Assembly (NCBI GenBank): GCA_036559125.1
Contig: DATBTT010000056.1
Span: 1-64,000 of the forward strand
Source of the DNA: JALYTZ01 sp036559125
Lineage (GTDB): Bacteria > Vulcanimicrobiota > Vulcanimicrobiia > Vulcanimicrobiales > Vulcanimicrobiaceae
Length of the DNA: 64,000 bases
Reading direction: 5' to 3'
A program made the position numbers and the translations under genes. This document shows, piece by piece, positions 27,185-36,009 of the stretch (position 1 is the stretch's first letter; the number at the start of each line of letters is the position of its first letter). The notes beneath the pieces were generated by a model, which saw nothing but the letters and a program-made list of their open reading frames with translations, did no database searches and had not been told where the DNA came from.

Positions 27185-27239
27185 GTGGCTGTTCCTTCGA
27201 GAAGCGCTAGAAGACAGAACGCCCCTGATTTCGCTATCG

Positions 27240-29282
27240 TTAGACCGCGGCCTTCGGTCCGGTCCATTTGCCTGGGACCGCGTCGAAGCGTTCGTGGCGC
27301 CAGGAGTAGGTCCCGAGCCCTTGGGTCGCAGTTCGCAGTTCGGTGATGTACCGCGCGAGCTCGACCTGCGGAACGTCGGCCTCGACGACGTCGTGACCCG
27401 GCGCGTCCTCCGCGGGGTTCATTCCTAAAATCTGTCCGCGTTTGCCGGTCAGTTGCGCGATCGCCGCCGACGTGTACGCCGTCGGGACCGTTACGTACAC
27501 GCGAACGATCGGCTCGAGAATCACCGGGCTGCATTTGGGGAGCGCTTCGCGTACCCCCATTCCGGCCGCCGTCCGGAAGGATTGCTCGCTTGAATCGACA
27601 TCGTGATACGCGCCGTCGAAGAGCACCACGTGCACGTCCGTCATCGGGTAACCGCCGATGCTGCCGTGCTGCAGTGCTTCACGCACGCCTTTCTCGACTG
27701 CGGGAATGAACTGCCGGGGAACGACGCCGCCGACGATTTTCTCTTCGAACGTCACGCCGTTTCCGCGTTCGCGCGGTTCAAAGCGCAACCATACGTCCCC
27801 GAACTGCCCGTGACCACCCGTCTGATGTTTGTACCGCGAATGCAGTTCCGTGCCCGCGGTAATCGTTTCCTGATATGGAATCGACGGCGGCGCGGTCAGC
27901 ACGTCCACCTTGTATTTGCGCCCCAGCCGTTCGACGGCGATCGAGACGTGTTGTTCTCCGCAACCCAGCAGTTCCAATTCGTTAGTGATTTCCGCTCGCT
28001 CCAAGCGCAGCGACGGGTCTTCGTCGACGATGCGCGCCAGCATCTGCGAGATCTTCGCTTCGTCCATGCGATCTTTGGGTTTGATCGCGACGGCGAAGAC
28101 CGGTTCCGCGCGCGGTACGCGCGGCAATAACACTTTGAAACCGTCGCTCGTCAGCGTATCGCCGGTCGCGACGCTTTCGAGCCGGGCGACTGCGACGATG
28201 CTGCCCGGACCCGCCTGTGGGATCGCCTCTTGTTTCTTCCCTTGCAAGCGGTAGAGGCCGCCGGAGCGCACTTTTTCGCCTCCACGGGAAATGTTACCGA
28301 GCGTGGCGTCGGCCTTGAGCGTCCCGGCGATTACGCGAACGACGGAGAGTTTTCCCGACTGCGGATGCACGATCGTTTTGATGACGCTCGCGACGACCGG
28401 AACATCGGACTCCGGTGCGATGGGACGGCCTTCCGCGTCGACCATTGGCGCGTCCGCGGGCGAGGGAAACCATTTCTCCATCGCGCGCACCAGCGCGTGC
28501 ACGCCGAATCCGGGAAGTCCCGCAGCCGCGAGAACGGGAACGATTTGATCGTGCGAGCACTCGTCGCAAAGGTCTTTTTCAACCTCGTCAGCCGGCGGCT
28601 CTAGGCCTTCGAGCAGCTCCTCCATCAAGTGATCGTCGAAGTCGGCCATACCCTCGAGCAACGCGGCGCGCGCGCGCTCCACCTCGGCGCGCAGTTCCGG
28701 CGGAATTTCTGCCGGCTTTTCCGCGCCTCCATCGTAGATGAATGCCTTGCTCTCGGCGAGATCCACATATCCCCGCATGGACTCCGCGCTACCGATCGGC
28801 CATTGCTCCGCAACGACATGGCGTCCGTACGCCTCCTGCAACGCTGCAAGGGTTCCGGCGAAATCCGAGCCGGGCCGATCCAACTTGTTTATGACGAAGA
28901 CGTGCGGGAGTTTCCGGGATTCGATAAAGTCCACGACCATTTGCGTGAGCGCGACGCGCGATGGGTCGGCCTCGAGCACGACGACTGCCGCATCGACGCC
29001 GGCGAGCGCGAGTTTCGTTTCTTCGAAGAAGTCGATGAAGCCGGGGCAGTCGACGAGCGTCACGTCAATGTCGTCGCAACTCGTGTGGGCGAAGCCGACG
29101 GTAGTGGATTGCGCGTGCGCGATATCTTCGGGCTCGTGATCGGTGGTAGTCGTCCCCTCGATTACGCTGCCCTTGCGGCCGATCGCGCCGCAGTGCGCCA
29201 AGATCGTTTCGACGAGCGTTGTTTTGCCTGCGTGGTGCGAACCCACGAAAGCGATATTGCGCACGCGTGAGATGTCCGTCAT
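27240..29282 (-). CDS. Elongation factor G-like GTPase
   Basis: A 680-residue EF-G homologue: P-loop GSHHAGKTT, G3 DCPGF, G4 NKLD, domain II (VIKTIVHPQSGKLSVVRVIAGTL), domain IV (GGHGQFGDVWLRFEP) and domain V. It lacks the usual switch I effector motif RGITI, having AQSTTVGFAH instead. That marks it as the EF-G-like paralogue found beside the main EF-G in many bacteria, whose role in translation is unclear. It lies between the PHP gene (24-base gap) and the peptide-binding lipoprotein. Confidence 0.9.
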   Translation of the reverse strand: MTDISRVRNIAFVGSHHAGKTTLVETILAHCGAIGRKGSVIEGTTTTDHEPEDIAHAQSTTVGFAHTSCDDIDVTLVDCPGFIDFFEETKLALAGVDAAVVVLEADPSRVALTQMVVDFIESRKLPHVFVINKLDRPGSDFAGTLAALQEAYGRHVVAEQWPIGSAESMRGYVDLAESKAFIYDGGAEKPAEIPPELRAEVERARAALLEGMADFDDHLMEELLEGLEPPADEVEKDLCDECSHDQIVPVLAAAGLPGFGVHALVRAMEKWFPSPADAPMVDAEGRPIAPESDVPVVASVIKTIVHPQSGKLSVVRVIAGTLKADATLGNISRGGEKVRSGGLYRLQGKKQEAIPQAGPGSIVAVARLESVATGDTLTSDGFKVLLPRVPRAEPVFAVAIKPKDRMDEAKISQMLARIVDEDPSLRLERAEITNELELLGCGEQHVSIAVERLGRKYKVDVLTAPPSIPYQETITAGTELHSRYKHQTGGHGQFGDVWLRFEPRERGNGVTFEEKIVGGVVPRQFIPAVEKGVREALQHGSIGGYPMTDVHVVLFDGAYHDVDSSEQSFRTAAGMGVREALPKCSPVILEPIVRVYVTVPTAYTSAAIAQLTGKRGQILGMNPAEDAPGHDVVEADVPQVELARYITELRTATQGLGTYSWRHERFDAVPGKWTGPKAAV

Positions 29283-29306
29283 TCTTCGCTCCTTCGCGCG
29301 ACTAGG

Positions 29307-31055
29307 TCAGCGTCGTTTCGCCGTCGCTTTCTTTGCCGGCGCTTTTTTACTGGAACCGCTCTTGCCGCTCGGTTTCGCCTTCGCCGCCGGTCTGGACGGC
29401 GCTGCCTTTTTAGCGTTTGCCGTTTTTTTTGCAGGCGTCTTTTTCTTTGGAGGCGCCTTTTTCTTGGCGGGAGACGCCTTCTTTGCGGGCGTTTTTTTCA
29501 CGGGTGCGGCCTTTTTCGGCGCGGGTTTCTTCGCCGGAGCGGCCTTCTTGAGCGGGGCTTTTTTCGCGGGTGCGGCTTTCTTGGCGGGCGCCGCCTTTTT
29601 TGCGGGAGCTTTCTTGGCGGGTGCGGCCTTCTTCGCAGCGGCAGTCTTTGACGCAGCCGCTTTCTTGATGGGAGCGGCCTTTTTCGCAGCGGCTACCTTC
29701 GGAACGGCGGCCTTTTTCGCGGGTGTCGTTTTCGGAGCCGGAATCGCGACCGGTTTCTTCGCGGCGACTTTTACCTTCGCGGGAGCGGGTTCCGGCGCGG
29801 CCGGCTCGGCGGCGGGCTTCTCGGTTTTGGCCTTCTTGCCCGCACTCTTTGAAGACGCCGAGCGATCCGAGGTTGCGCGAGCCGGCTTCTTCGTATCGCG
29901 AGACGAGCCGCTCGCGCGTTTGCGGGGGCTTGCGTCGTGCGCGGTCTTCGCAGCTTCGCGTTCCGCGGCTTCGTCGCGTTCGGGGAGTCCGAGCTCGGCG
30001 CGGCTTAAACCGCTGATGCTGCTGCCGGGCAGCGGGGTTTCGGCGGCGGGTTTGGCCTTCTCCAGCAATTCCTTAGTCGCGCGTAACGCCACGCGCGCGA
30101 GTCGGCCACCGACGGGGAAGACGATCTCGTTGATTTCGGCCTCGTCGAGCATGCGCAGCACTTCGGCAAAACCATTCCCTTGATCTTTGGGGCTATGTGC
30201 GTCGGAGCCGATAGCGACGCCGACGTTCTTGACCTTCGCCTTTTTCATGAGACGTAGATATGCAGTGCGCATCTGCGCCTGCAGTTCGCTCGGATTGTCG
30301 CGATAGAAATAGCGGGTGTTGATTTCGACGGCCATGCCGCGTGCCGCACACGCGTCCAATACCTGGTCCTCGTAACGCTCGATGTCTTGCGGCCAATGTC
30401 CGAAGGTCGCGGGCGCGTAAAAGTGGCCGACGATCTGACCCGGAAGTTTCTCGATGTCCTCGATCAGCTTGGCGACGTATGATTCCCACGTCTTTTCGGT
30501 GCCGACGACGTCGAAGAGATCCTTGAATTCGGCATCGTCGAAGGGCCACTGGAAGTCGGGCCCTTTCTCCGGGTGTTCGATCGTGAGGAAGTGGACGGAG
30601 CGAATCATGCCGTCGGGGCGCATCGCATCGACGATGTTTTGCGCATCGGGTCTCGCGCGCGGGTCGTTGTCCAACTCCGCGCCAATGGAAAATCGCATGC
30701 CTTTGCGCAGGCCGTCGGAGACGACCGAGGCATGCGCTACGTCGACGCCCGCGGTTTCAGCCGCGCCGTAGAGGTCGCCGGCCTCGGCCAGCTTGAGCGC
30801 GCGACGAACCGTGTTGACCGCGCCCGGGTCTTCGAACGTCAGATAGTTGATATGGTCGGTCACCATCAAAAACCGCGGTGCTCCGCGGCGGCACGCGTGG
30901 TAAAACCAGAGGAACAGCATTCGCGGCGAGTAAGCGATGGGGCGCTCCTCGGCAAACGGTTTGTGCTCCCCCTTGGCATGACCGTGAATGTCGGGGATGG
31001 CGGCGATACGTGGGTCGCTCAGCGTTCTACTTCCTTTACACCGCGTGGAATCCAC
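29307..31055 (-). CDS. PHP-domain phosphoesterase with a long histone H1-like Lys/Ala/Pro tail
   Basis: The N-terminal 300 residues are a full PHP metal site: DIHGHAKGEH, MVTDHINYL, SIGAELD, VHFLTIEH, IVGHFYAP and GSDAHSP. This is followed by about 208 residues dominated by AKKAAP and PAKK repeats (29307-29933), like eukaryotic and bacterial H1-type tails that bind DNA. PHP domains serve as phosphatases or polymerase-linked nucleases. A GTG at 31055 is given as start. A CTG at 31022 is also attractive: it overlaps the pcp stop as CTGA and has AAAGGAAG seven bases before it. The fusion is unusual, and the tail suggests action on nucleic acid. Confidence 0.85.
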   Translation of the reverse strand: MDSTRCKGSRTLSDPRIAAIPDIHGHAKGEHKPFAEERPIAYSPRMLFLWFYHACRRGAPRFLMVTDHINYLTFEDPGAVNTVRRALKLAEAGDLYGAAETAGVDVAHASVVSDGLRKGMRFSIGAELDNDPRARPDAQNIVDAMRPDGMIRSVHFLTIEHPEKGPDFQWPFDDAEFKDLFDVVGTEKTWESYVAKLIEDIEKLPGQIVGHFYAPATFGHWPQDIERYEDQVLDACAARGMAVEINTRYFYRDNPSELQAQMRTAYLRLMKKAKVKNVGVAIGSDAHSPKDQGNGFAEVLRMLDEAEINEIVFPVGGRLARVALRATKELLEKAKPAAETPLPGSSISGLSRAELGLPERDEAAEREAAKTAHDASPRKRASGSSRDTKKPARATSDRSASSKSAGKKAKTEKPAAEPAAPEPAPAKVKVAAKKPVAIPAPKTTPAKKAAVPKVAAAKKAAPIKKAAASKTAAAKKAAPAKKAPAKKAAPAKKAAPAKKAPLKKAAPAKKPAPKKAAPVKKTPAKKASPAKKKAPPKKKTPAKKTANAKKAAPSRPAAKAKPSGKSGSSKKAPAKKATAKRR

Positions 31056-31729
31056 ATTTTCGAGCCGGGCGGTCGAGCGGCCGCGCCGCGTTCGGGCGTA
31101 CGATTTTCGACCCACGGTACGACCGTCTCGATAAGGAGTTCCATCGCGCGCTTCATGAGTTCGAGAGGCATCGACGGGTTGGTTTCCGGACCGGCATCGA
31201 TCGCCTGAGCCGGAAGATACGGGAGATGTACGAAGCCGGCGAGGATCGGCGACGCCGCCGCTTGGGTCGCACCCAGGAGTTCGTACAATGCCTGGTTGCA
31301 AATGTAGGTTCCCGCCGAGTTTGAGACGTAGCCGGGGACACCACTCTCGTTCCACGAGGCGATGATAATGTCGAAGGGCAGGCTCGATATGCGCGCGTCC
31401 GGACCACCGCGCGCGATCGCTTCGTGCTTGCGAACCACGCCGACGTTGTCGGCGCGATCGAAATCCAGCACGTTGACGGCGACGCGTTCCAGCGCGATCG
31501 CGTTGCGTCCGCTTGCCAGGCCCATGCAGATAGCAATGTCCGGGCGTTCTTCGTCGAGAGCGCGCTCGAGGCGTTCGCGGACGTTGCGGGTCTCAACCGG
31601 CAGAATGCGCGTGACGACAAGACGCCCCGCAATGAGGCGCCCTTCAAGGCTGCGCGCGACGAGTTCGCTCGGATTGACGGTACCGCCGCCGAACGGCTCG
31701 AATCCGGTGATGAGGACGTGTTTGGCCAC
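31019..31729 (-). CDS. pcp: Pyroglutamyl-peptidase I
   Basis: About 236 residues from GTG 31729, beginning with the C15 family opening VLITGFEPFGGGTVNPS. The catalytic residues fall at the canonical positions E81 (IALERVAVN), C144 (NSAGTYICNQALY) and H168 (FVHLPYLP). It removes N-terminal pyroglutamate from peptides in the cytoplasm, which suits a peptide-use cluster with the oligopeptide-binding lipoprotein. The longer frame to 31879 crosses a terminator and is rejected. Confidence 0.93.
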   Translation of the reverse strand: MAKHVLITGFEPFGGGTVNPSELVARSLEGRLIAGRLVVTRILPVETRNVRERLERALDEERPDIAICMGLASGRNAIALERVAVNVLDFDRADNVGVVRKHEAIARGGPDARISSLPFDIIIASWNESGVPGYVSNSAGTYICNQALYELLGATQAAASPILAGFVHLPYLPAQAIDAGPETNPSMPLELMKRAMELLIETVVPWVENRTPERGAAARPPGSKMWIPRGVKEVER

Positions 31730-31784
31730 CTTCTTTAAGGTTAGCGCCGTTTTTGCGTTCCCCTGTGCAAGCGCTTCCCACCTC

Positions 31785-31821
31785 AAAAAAAAATCGCCGG
31801 TCCGCTTTCGAGGACCGGCGA
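31785..31821 (-). terminator. Intrinsic terminator on the minus strand
   Basis: On the minus strand, TCGCCGGTCC (31821-31812) and GGACCGGCGA (31803-31794) form a 10-bp perfect stem with an eight-base loop, followed by nine T (31793-31785). It stops a transcript arriving from above 31821, upstream of pcp. Confidence 0.9.
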
Positions 31822-32053
31822 AGGGTGTGGTTCTTACTTGAAGGAGACTGCCCGCTCCGTTAGGAGCCGGCACCTCCAATCATCGTATTTCTGTATATAG
31901 GACTCGAACTCTCAGTACGTACGATGACCACCTCCTTCGTCCGGCTGTTTGCCCTCGTTGGTCTCTATCTGAGGGGACCTGCGGACATAATTCAAAGACC
32001 GGGGTTCGCGCGGGTGAAGGGTTATCCTCCCATCGAACTGCTTTCGCAGCGCA
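31822..32053 (-). other. Gene-free stretch that appears to be transcribed on the minus strand
   Basis: The terminator at 31785-31821 needs an upstream minus-strand transcript, yet no normal gene lies here. On the minus strand there is a strong ribosome-binding-like AAGGAGG (31937-31931) leading into a 24-codon open frame without a well-spaced standard start. CTCCTTC at 31846-31840 could pair with the GAAGGAG of that site. This could be a small RNA, a leader peptide or an antisense transcript to the LuxR-type gene. On the plus strand a 57-codon frame starts at 31924 but lacks a ribosome-binding site. Confidence 0.4.
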
Positions 32054-34642
32054 ATGAGGAGTGCATTTCGACGTTTGGTCCGCACGCGAATTAACGACCG
32101 GCTCGCACGAGCGGCGCAGTCTCCAGTCGTCGTGGTGTACGCCGCCGCCGGCTTCGGGAAAAGCACGGCCTTGACCGACTATTTGGAAGCCACGCGCGTC
32201 GCGCACGTACGCTACGACGTCGCTCCCGACGAAACGACGCTCGCCTCGTTCGCGCGGGGATTGTGCGCGGCATTTGAGCGGCTGGTTCCGTCGGCACTGG
32301 CCGCCTTTCCGAGTGCCCTCCAGCTTGCCGCGAGCGCTCCCGAACCTGCCCGCGAACTTGCAAATTGGTTTTACGAGCACGTGCGGTCCGTTTCGCACAC
32401 CGTGGTTGTCGACGACGTTCAGCACGCAGCACAAGATCCGATGGCGATTGCGTTTTTGCGTCGAGTGATCGAACAGACCGCGGGGCCGTGGCGCTGGATT
32501 CTCGCTTCGCGCAGCGATCTGGAATTGCCGATCGCGTCATGGATGGCATATGGTCTCGTCGACATACCGGTTACCGAAACCGACCTGCGTTTCAGCGTGG
32601 AAGAAGCGCTTGCGGCGGCCGACGCTGCCGGTGCGTCGGAAGACGCTTCCGAAATAGAGGCACTGTTGGCATTTACGGAGGCTTGGCCCGCCGCGTTTTC
32701 AATCGCGCTGCGTACCGCGACGCACGTCGCGGACTTGCGCGCGGCAACGGCCGGCACGCGCGATCTCGTGTACCGGTATTTGGCCGAGCAGGTTATGTCG
32801 CGATTGTCTGCGGAGCGGCGGCAATTCTTGTTGCAAACATGCGTTTACCGGTCGATCGACGGCGACATACTCGAAGCGCGCGGCGACGATCCGGCGATTC
32901 TCACCGAGTTGCGCCGTAACGTCGCGTTCGTCACCCCGGTCTCGCAGACCGAATATCGCTACCATGATCTGTTTCGCGATTTTTTGGAGGCACAGGCGAG
33001 CCAGCTGGGCCCGCGCGAGTTCGCGCACATCTTGCACGATGCGGCGCGCGTGCTGGAATCGCTGGGGCGCTACGCCGACGCGCTCGCGTTGAGCGCTCGC
33101 GCCCGCGACGCGAACGGCGCGTTGCGAACGCTCGAACGAGCCGGATTCGCGTTGATCGATCGCGGGAACGCCGAAGCGGTGCAAAGCGCGGTGACGCTTT
33201 TTGATGTGCCCGCTTTTGCGGGCAATGCCGCGGTACTCGGCATCCGGGCGACGCTCGAATCGAATCGAGGCCGATTCGACATCGCGGAGCGCCTCTTCCC
33301 CGAAGCCATCGATCGCGCCTCGCATCCGGCGTTGCGCGCGGAGCTGACGTATCGATACGCAATCGCCTTAGTGCGCGGCAACCGCGATTGTACGGATCTG
33401 CTCGAACCGTATGCCGGAGACGGCACGCTCGAACCGGGTTTGCGCGCGTCGATCGTGGCAACGCTGGCAACCGCATATGCGCGCGCCGGACGCTTCGACC
33501 GTGCGCGCACCGCAGCGGCGCAGGCTCTGCAGATTGCCGAATCCGGAGTGCCCGCCGGCGTGCGCGCGAAAATCTATCAACAGGCCGGATTCGTGTACCT
33601 CGGCGCGGGCGAACTGGATGTAGCCCGGCGGCACTCGACCGTCGCCGTCGAAATTGCGCTGGAGAGCGACGGGTTCGAGGTCGCGGCTCGCGCATATTCG
33701 TTGCTGTATAATATCGCACTCGACGCCGACGACGATCCGGTCGAGCTTTTGCGTATCCTCGAGCGCATCGAGGAATGCGGGCGTAAATCGGCAAGCCGTC
33801 AGGTGCGATTGTTCGCGCTCCTGGCCGCATACGATTTGGAAGTAGACCGCGGCAACGCCGTTGCGTTGGAACGTCTCGATACGCAACTCGACGAAGATCC
33901 GCTCGCATTTCCGCGCGCGCGCTTGCAGTCGTTGTCGCCGGCGCAAGCGCTGCGAGCCTCGTGGGGAGGCGATTTTGCGCGCGCGTTCGCGCTGCTCGCC
34001 GGCACCGCCGATGAACCGGACACGTCGGAGCGGCGCGCGTTGCGGTATGCCGAGATCGCGGTCTATGCCAACGCCGCTCGCGCGTTCGAGGAAGCCGACG
34101 CCGCGCTCGGGCGCGCGACCGGTCTACTCGATGACTGCGTGAAAATGAGCCGCCGCGCAGCGCGCACGCGACTCTTTCTTGCAATCGCGGAACTTGCGCG
34201 CGGCCGGACCGGCGCGGCGCATCGTCGCATCGCGGAAGTCGAACGCGGTTTGGACGCGCAGTTGGTTCGCATGCGTGCCTTCGCGCGAGCGGTGCGCGCG
34301 GTGTGCGCGCTGCAGGCCGGTCAAGGAAGCGCACCGGCGGTGGCCGCCGCGCTCGATCGCCTGCGCTCCGAACAATACGGCGGAATCGCGGCATTGCTCG
34401 AGGCGATGCCATTTCCGTCGGCGAGCAATGAAGGTCTGGCGAGCCTCACGCCGGCGGAGCGAACCGTTTTACGCATGCTCACGCGGGGCTCCAGCAGCAA
34501 GGCCATAGCGACGGAGCTGGGTCGCAGCGCTCGAACGGTGGACGTCCACGTTCGCTCGATTTGCCGCAAGCTCAACTGCAGCGGGCGCCTCGAAGCGATG
34601 GCAATAGCCGTAGCGGCCGGATTGGTCGAACGTTCGGGTTAG
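32054..34642 (+). CDS. LuxR-family ATP-dependent regulator (MalT/LAL type)
   Basis: An 862-residue regulator. Walker A is AAAGFGKSTAL (about 31-40) and Walker B HTVVVDDVQHA (about 112-122). A helical TPR-like middle follows, and the C-terminal LuxR helix-turn-helix reads LTPAERTVLRMLTRGSSSKA then TVDVHVRSICRKLNC. Such proteins activate transcription when ATP and an inducer are bound. The target may include the sedolisin-like gene that follows on the same strand, but no operator was identified. Start ATG 32054 has only a weak ribosome-binding site. Confidence 0.9.
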   Translation: MRSAFRRLVRTRINDRLARAAQSPVVVVYAAAGFGKSTALTDYLEATRVAHVRYDVAPDETTLASFARGLCAAFERLVPSALAAFPSALQLAASAPEPARELANWFYEHVRSVSHTVVVDDVQHAAQDPMAIAFLRRVIEQTAGPWRWILASRSDLELPIASWMAYGLVDIPVTETDLRFSVEEALAAADAAGASEDASEIEALLAFTEAWPAAFSIALRTATHVADLRAATAGTRDLVYRYLAEQVMSRLSAERRQFLLQTCVYRSIDGDILEARGDDPAILTELRRNVAFVTPVSQTEYRYHDLFRDFLEAQASQLGPREFAHILHDAARVLESLGRYADALALSARARDANGALRTLERAGFALIDRGNAEAVQSAVTLFDVPAFAGNAAVLGIRATLESNRGRFDIAERLFPEAIDRASHPALRAELTYRYAIALVRGNRDCTDLLEPYAGDGTLEPGLRASIVATLATAYARAGRFDRARTAAAQALQIAESGVPAGVRAKIYQQAGFVYLGAGELDVARRHSTVAVEIALESDGFEVAARAYSLLYNIALDADDDPVELLRILERIEECGRKSASRQVRLFALLAAYDLEVDRGNAVALERLDTQLDEDPLAFPRARLQSLSPAQALRASWGGDFARAFALLAGTADEPDTSERRALRYAEIAVYANAARAFEEADAALGRATGLLDDCVKMSRRAARTRLFLAIAELARGRTGAAHRRIAEVERGLDAQLVRMRAFARAVRAVCALQAGQGSAPAVAAALDRLRSEQYGGIAALLEAMPFPSASNEGLASLTPAERTVLRMLTRGSSSKAIATELGRSARTVDVHVRSICRKLNCSGRLEAMAIAVAAGLVERSG

Positions 34643-34720
34643 AAAAGTACCTGCTTGTGGGTACAGTGGCTGCACTGTCGAGGGTGACCGTCCGGGTGTT
34701 CGTGGAGGAGCGCACGTTCT

Positions 34721-35992
34721 TTGGACCTGAAACGGAAGGTCGCCGCGCTAGCGGCGCTCGCGCTGGCCGTCGCCTCGCTTGAGGCGTGCTCGGGATCGGG
34801 CGTGCTTCCCAACCAGTCCGCGCCGCGGGCGCGCCAAGCCTCGGTCACCGGTACACCTGCGGATTCGCCCGAAGGATTGCCGGGCGATTCACCCGCGGGA
34901 CTCCCCGGCGATTCGCCCGAGAGCTTGCCGGGCGATTCGCCCGAAGCGCTGCCCGGTGGCGACTTGGCGCTGTGTCCCGACGCACGCCCCGGCGTCGCGC
35001 GTTGCCTTGCCGTGCAAAATACGGGCGTCTTGCCGCTGAGCGACCCCGCGGCCACGCCGCTTGAAATACGCGGCCTTCATCCCGCAGACATTCGAAGCGC
35101 CTATGGTCTACCCGCGGGCGGCGGCGACGGCCAGACGGTCGCGATCGTGGATGCGTACGATGACCCGGGCGCCGAAGCGGATCTGGCCGTGTATCGCAAT
35201 GCTTTTGGCTTGACCCCGTGCACAACGTTGAACGGGTGTTTTCAGAAAACGGCCCAAGACGGCTCCACGCGGTATCCGGCGCCCAACGCGGCTTGGGCGA
35301 CCGAAATTGCACTCGATCTCGACGTCGTGTCGGCAACGTGCCCCCGGTGCCGGATATTGTTGGTGGAGGCGTCGTCTGCGTCGCTCGACGATCTAGCCGC
35401 GAGCGACGACCGCGCCGTGGCGCTCGGCGCGACCGTCGTGAGCAACAGCTACGACGCGGCCGAATGGCCGGGCGAAGCCGCCCTGGAGACGCACTACGCG
35501 CACCGCGGCGTGCCGATAACCGTCAGCTCGGGCGACGGCGGAATTCCGACATATCCTGCGGCCTCACGGTACGTGACCGCAGTAGGCGGCACGACGCTGA
35601 CGCGCAACGGTTCGGGGTGGACGCAGTCGCCGTGGAAGAATGCCGGGCACGGATGCAGCTACTACATGTGGCGACCGTACTGGCAGCCGAAGGGTCCGTG
35701 CCATAACGCCAGATCCACCGTGGATATTGCCGTGGTCGCGGATCCGCAAACGGGAGTCGCCGTGTATGACGATTTTTCGAATTCGGGCCAAGCGGGCGGG
35801 TGGATCGTAGTCGGCGGAACGAGCGTCGGCGCGCCGTTGGTTGCGTCTGCATATGCCTTAGCCGGCAACGGCCGATCGATCAACAGCGCCTGGTACGCCT
35901 ACCAGCATCGCGACGCTTTCACGGATATCGGGCCGGCCGGTTTTGACGCCTATGCGGGCATCGGAAGTCCGAGAAACGTCACGGGGTTCTAG
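34721..35992 (+). CDS. Sedolisin-like (S53) serine peptidase lipoprotein
   Basis: 423 residues from a TTG with GGAGGAG 11 bases before it. A lipoprotein signal ends at C23 (SLEAC). Residues 48-79 are four exact-length octapeptide repeats DSPxxLPG. The S53 catalytic residues are visible: E195 and D199 (TEIALDLD), the oxyanion Asp D272 (SSGDGG) and Ser S368 (GGTSVGAP). There is no separate prodomain, which is shorter than in typical sedolisins. It would be displayed at the cell surface or periplasm. A 7-bp hairpin CTAGCAG/CTGCTAG (35989-36013) covers its stop and may be a weak two-way terminator. Confidence 0.83.
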   Translation: MDLKRKVAALAALALAVASLEACSGSGVLPNQSAPRARQASVTGTPADSPEGLPGDSPAGLPGDSPESLPGDSPEALPGGDLALCPDARPGVARCLAVQNTGVLPLSDPAATPLEIRGLHPADIRSAYGLPAGGGDGQTVAIVDAYDDPGAEADLAVYRNAFGLTPCTTLNGCFQKTAQDGSTRYPAPNAAWATEIALDLDVVSATCPRCRILLVEASSASLDDLAASDDRAVALGATVVSNSYDAAEWPGEAALETHYAHRGVPITVSSGDGGIPTYPAASRYVTAVGGTTLTRNGSGWTQSPWKNAGHGCSYYMWRPYWQPKGPCHNARSTVDIAVVADPQTGVAVYDDFSNSGQAGGWIVVGGTSVGAPLVASAYALAGNGRSINSAWYAYQHRDAFTDIGPAGFDAYAGIGSPRNVTGF

Positions 35993-36009
35993 CAGGGCGT
36001 ACTACTCTG

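Noticed and set aside
31885..31920. GTTCGAGTCC on the minus strand resembling a tRNA T-arm
   Set aside because: The flanking bases do not form a T-stem, and no acceptor, D or anticodon arm can be drawn.
31924..32094. 57-codon plus-strand frame before the LuxR-type regulator
   Set aside because: No ribosome-binding site, it overlaps the regulator start in another frame, and the translation resembles no protein I know.
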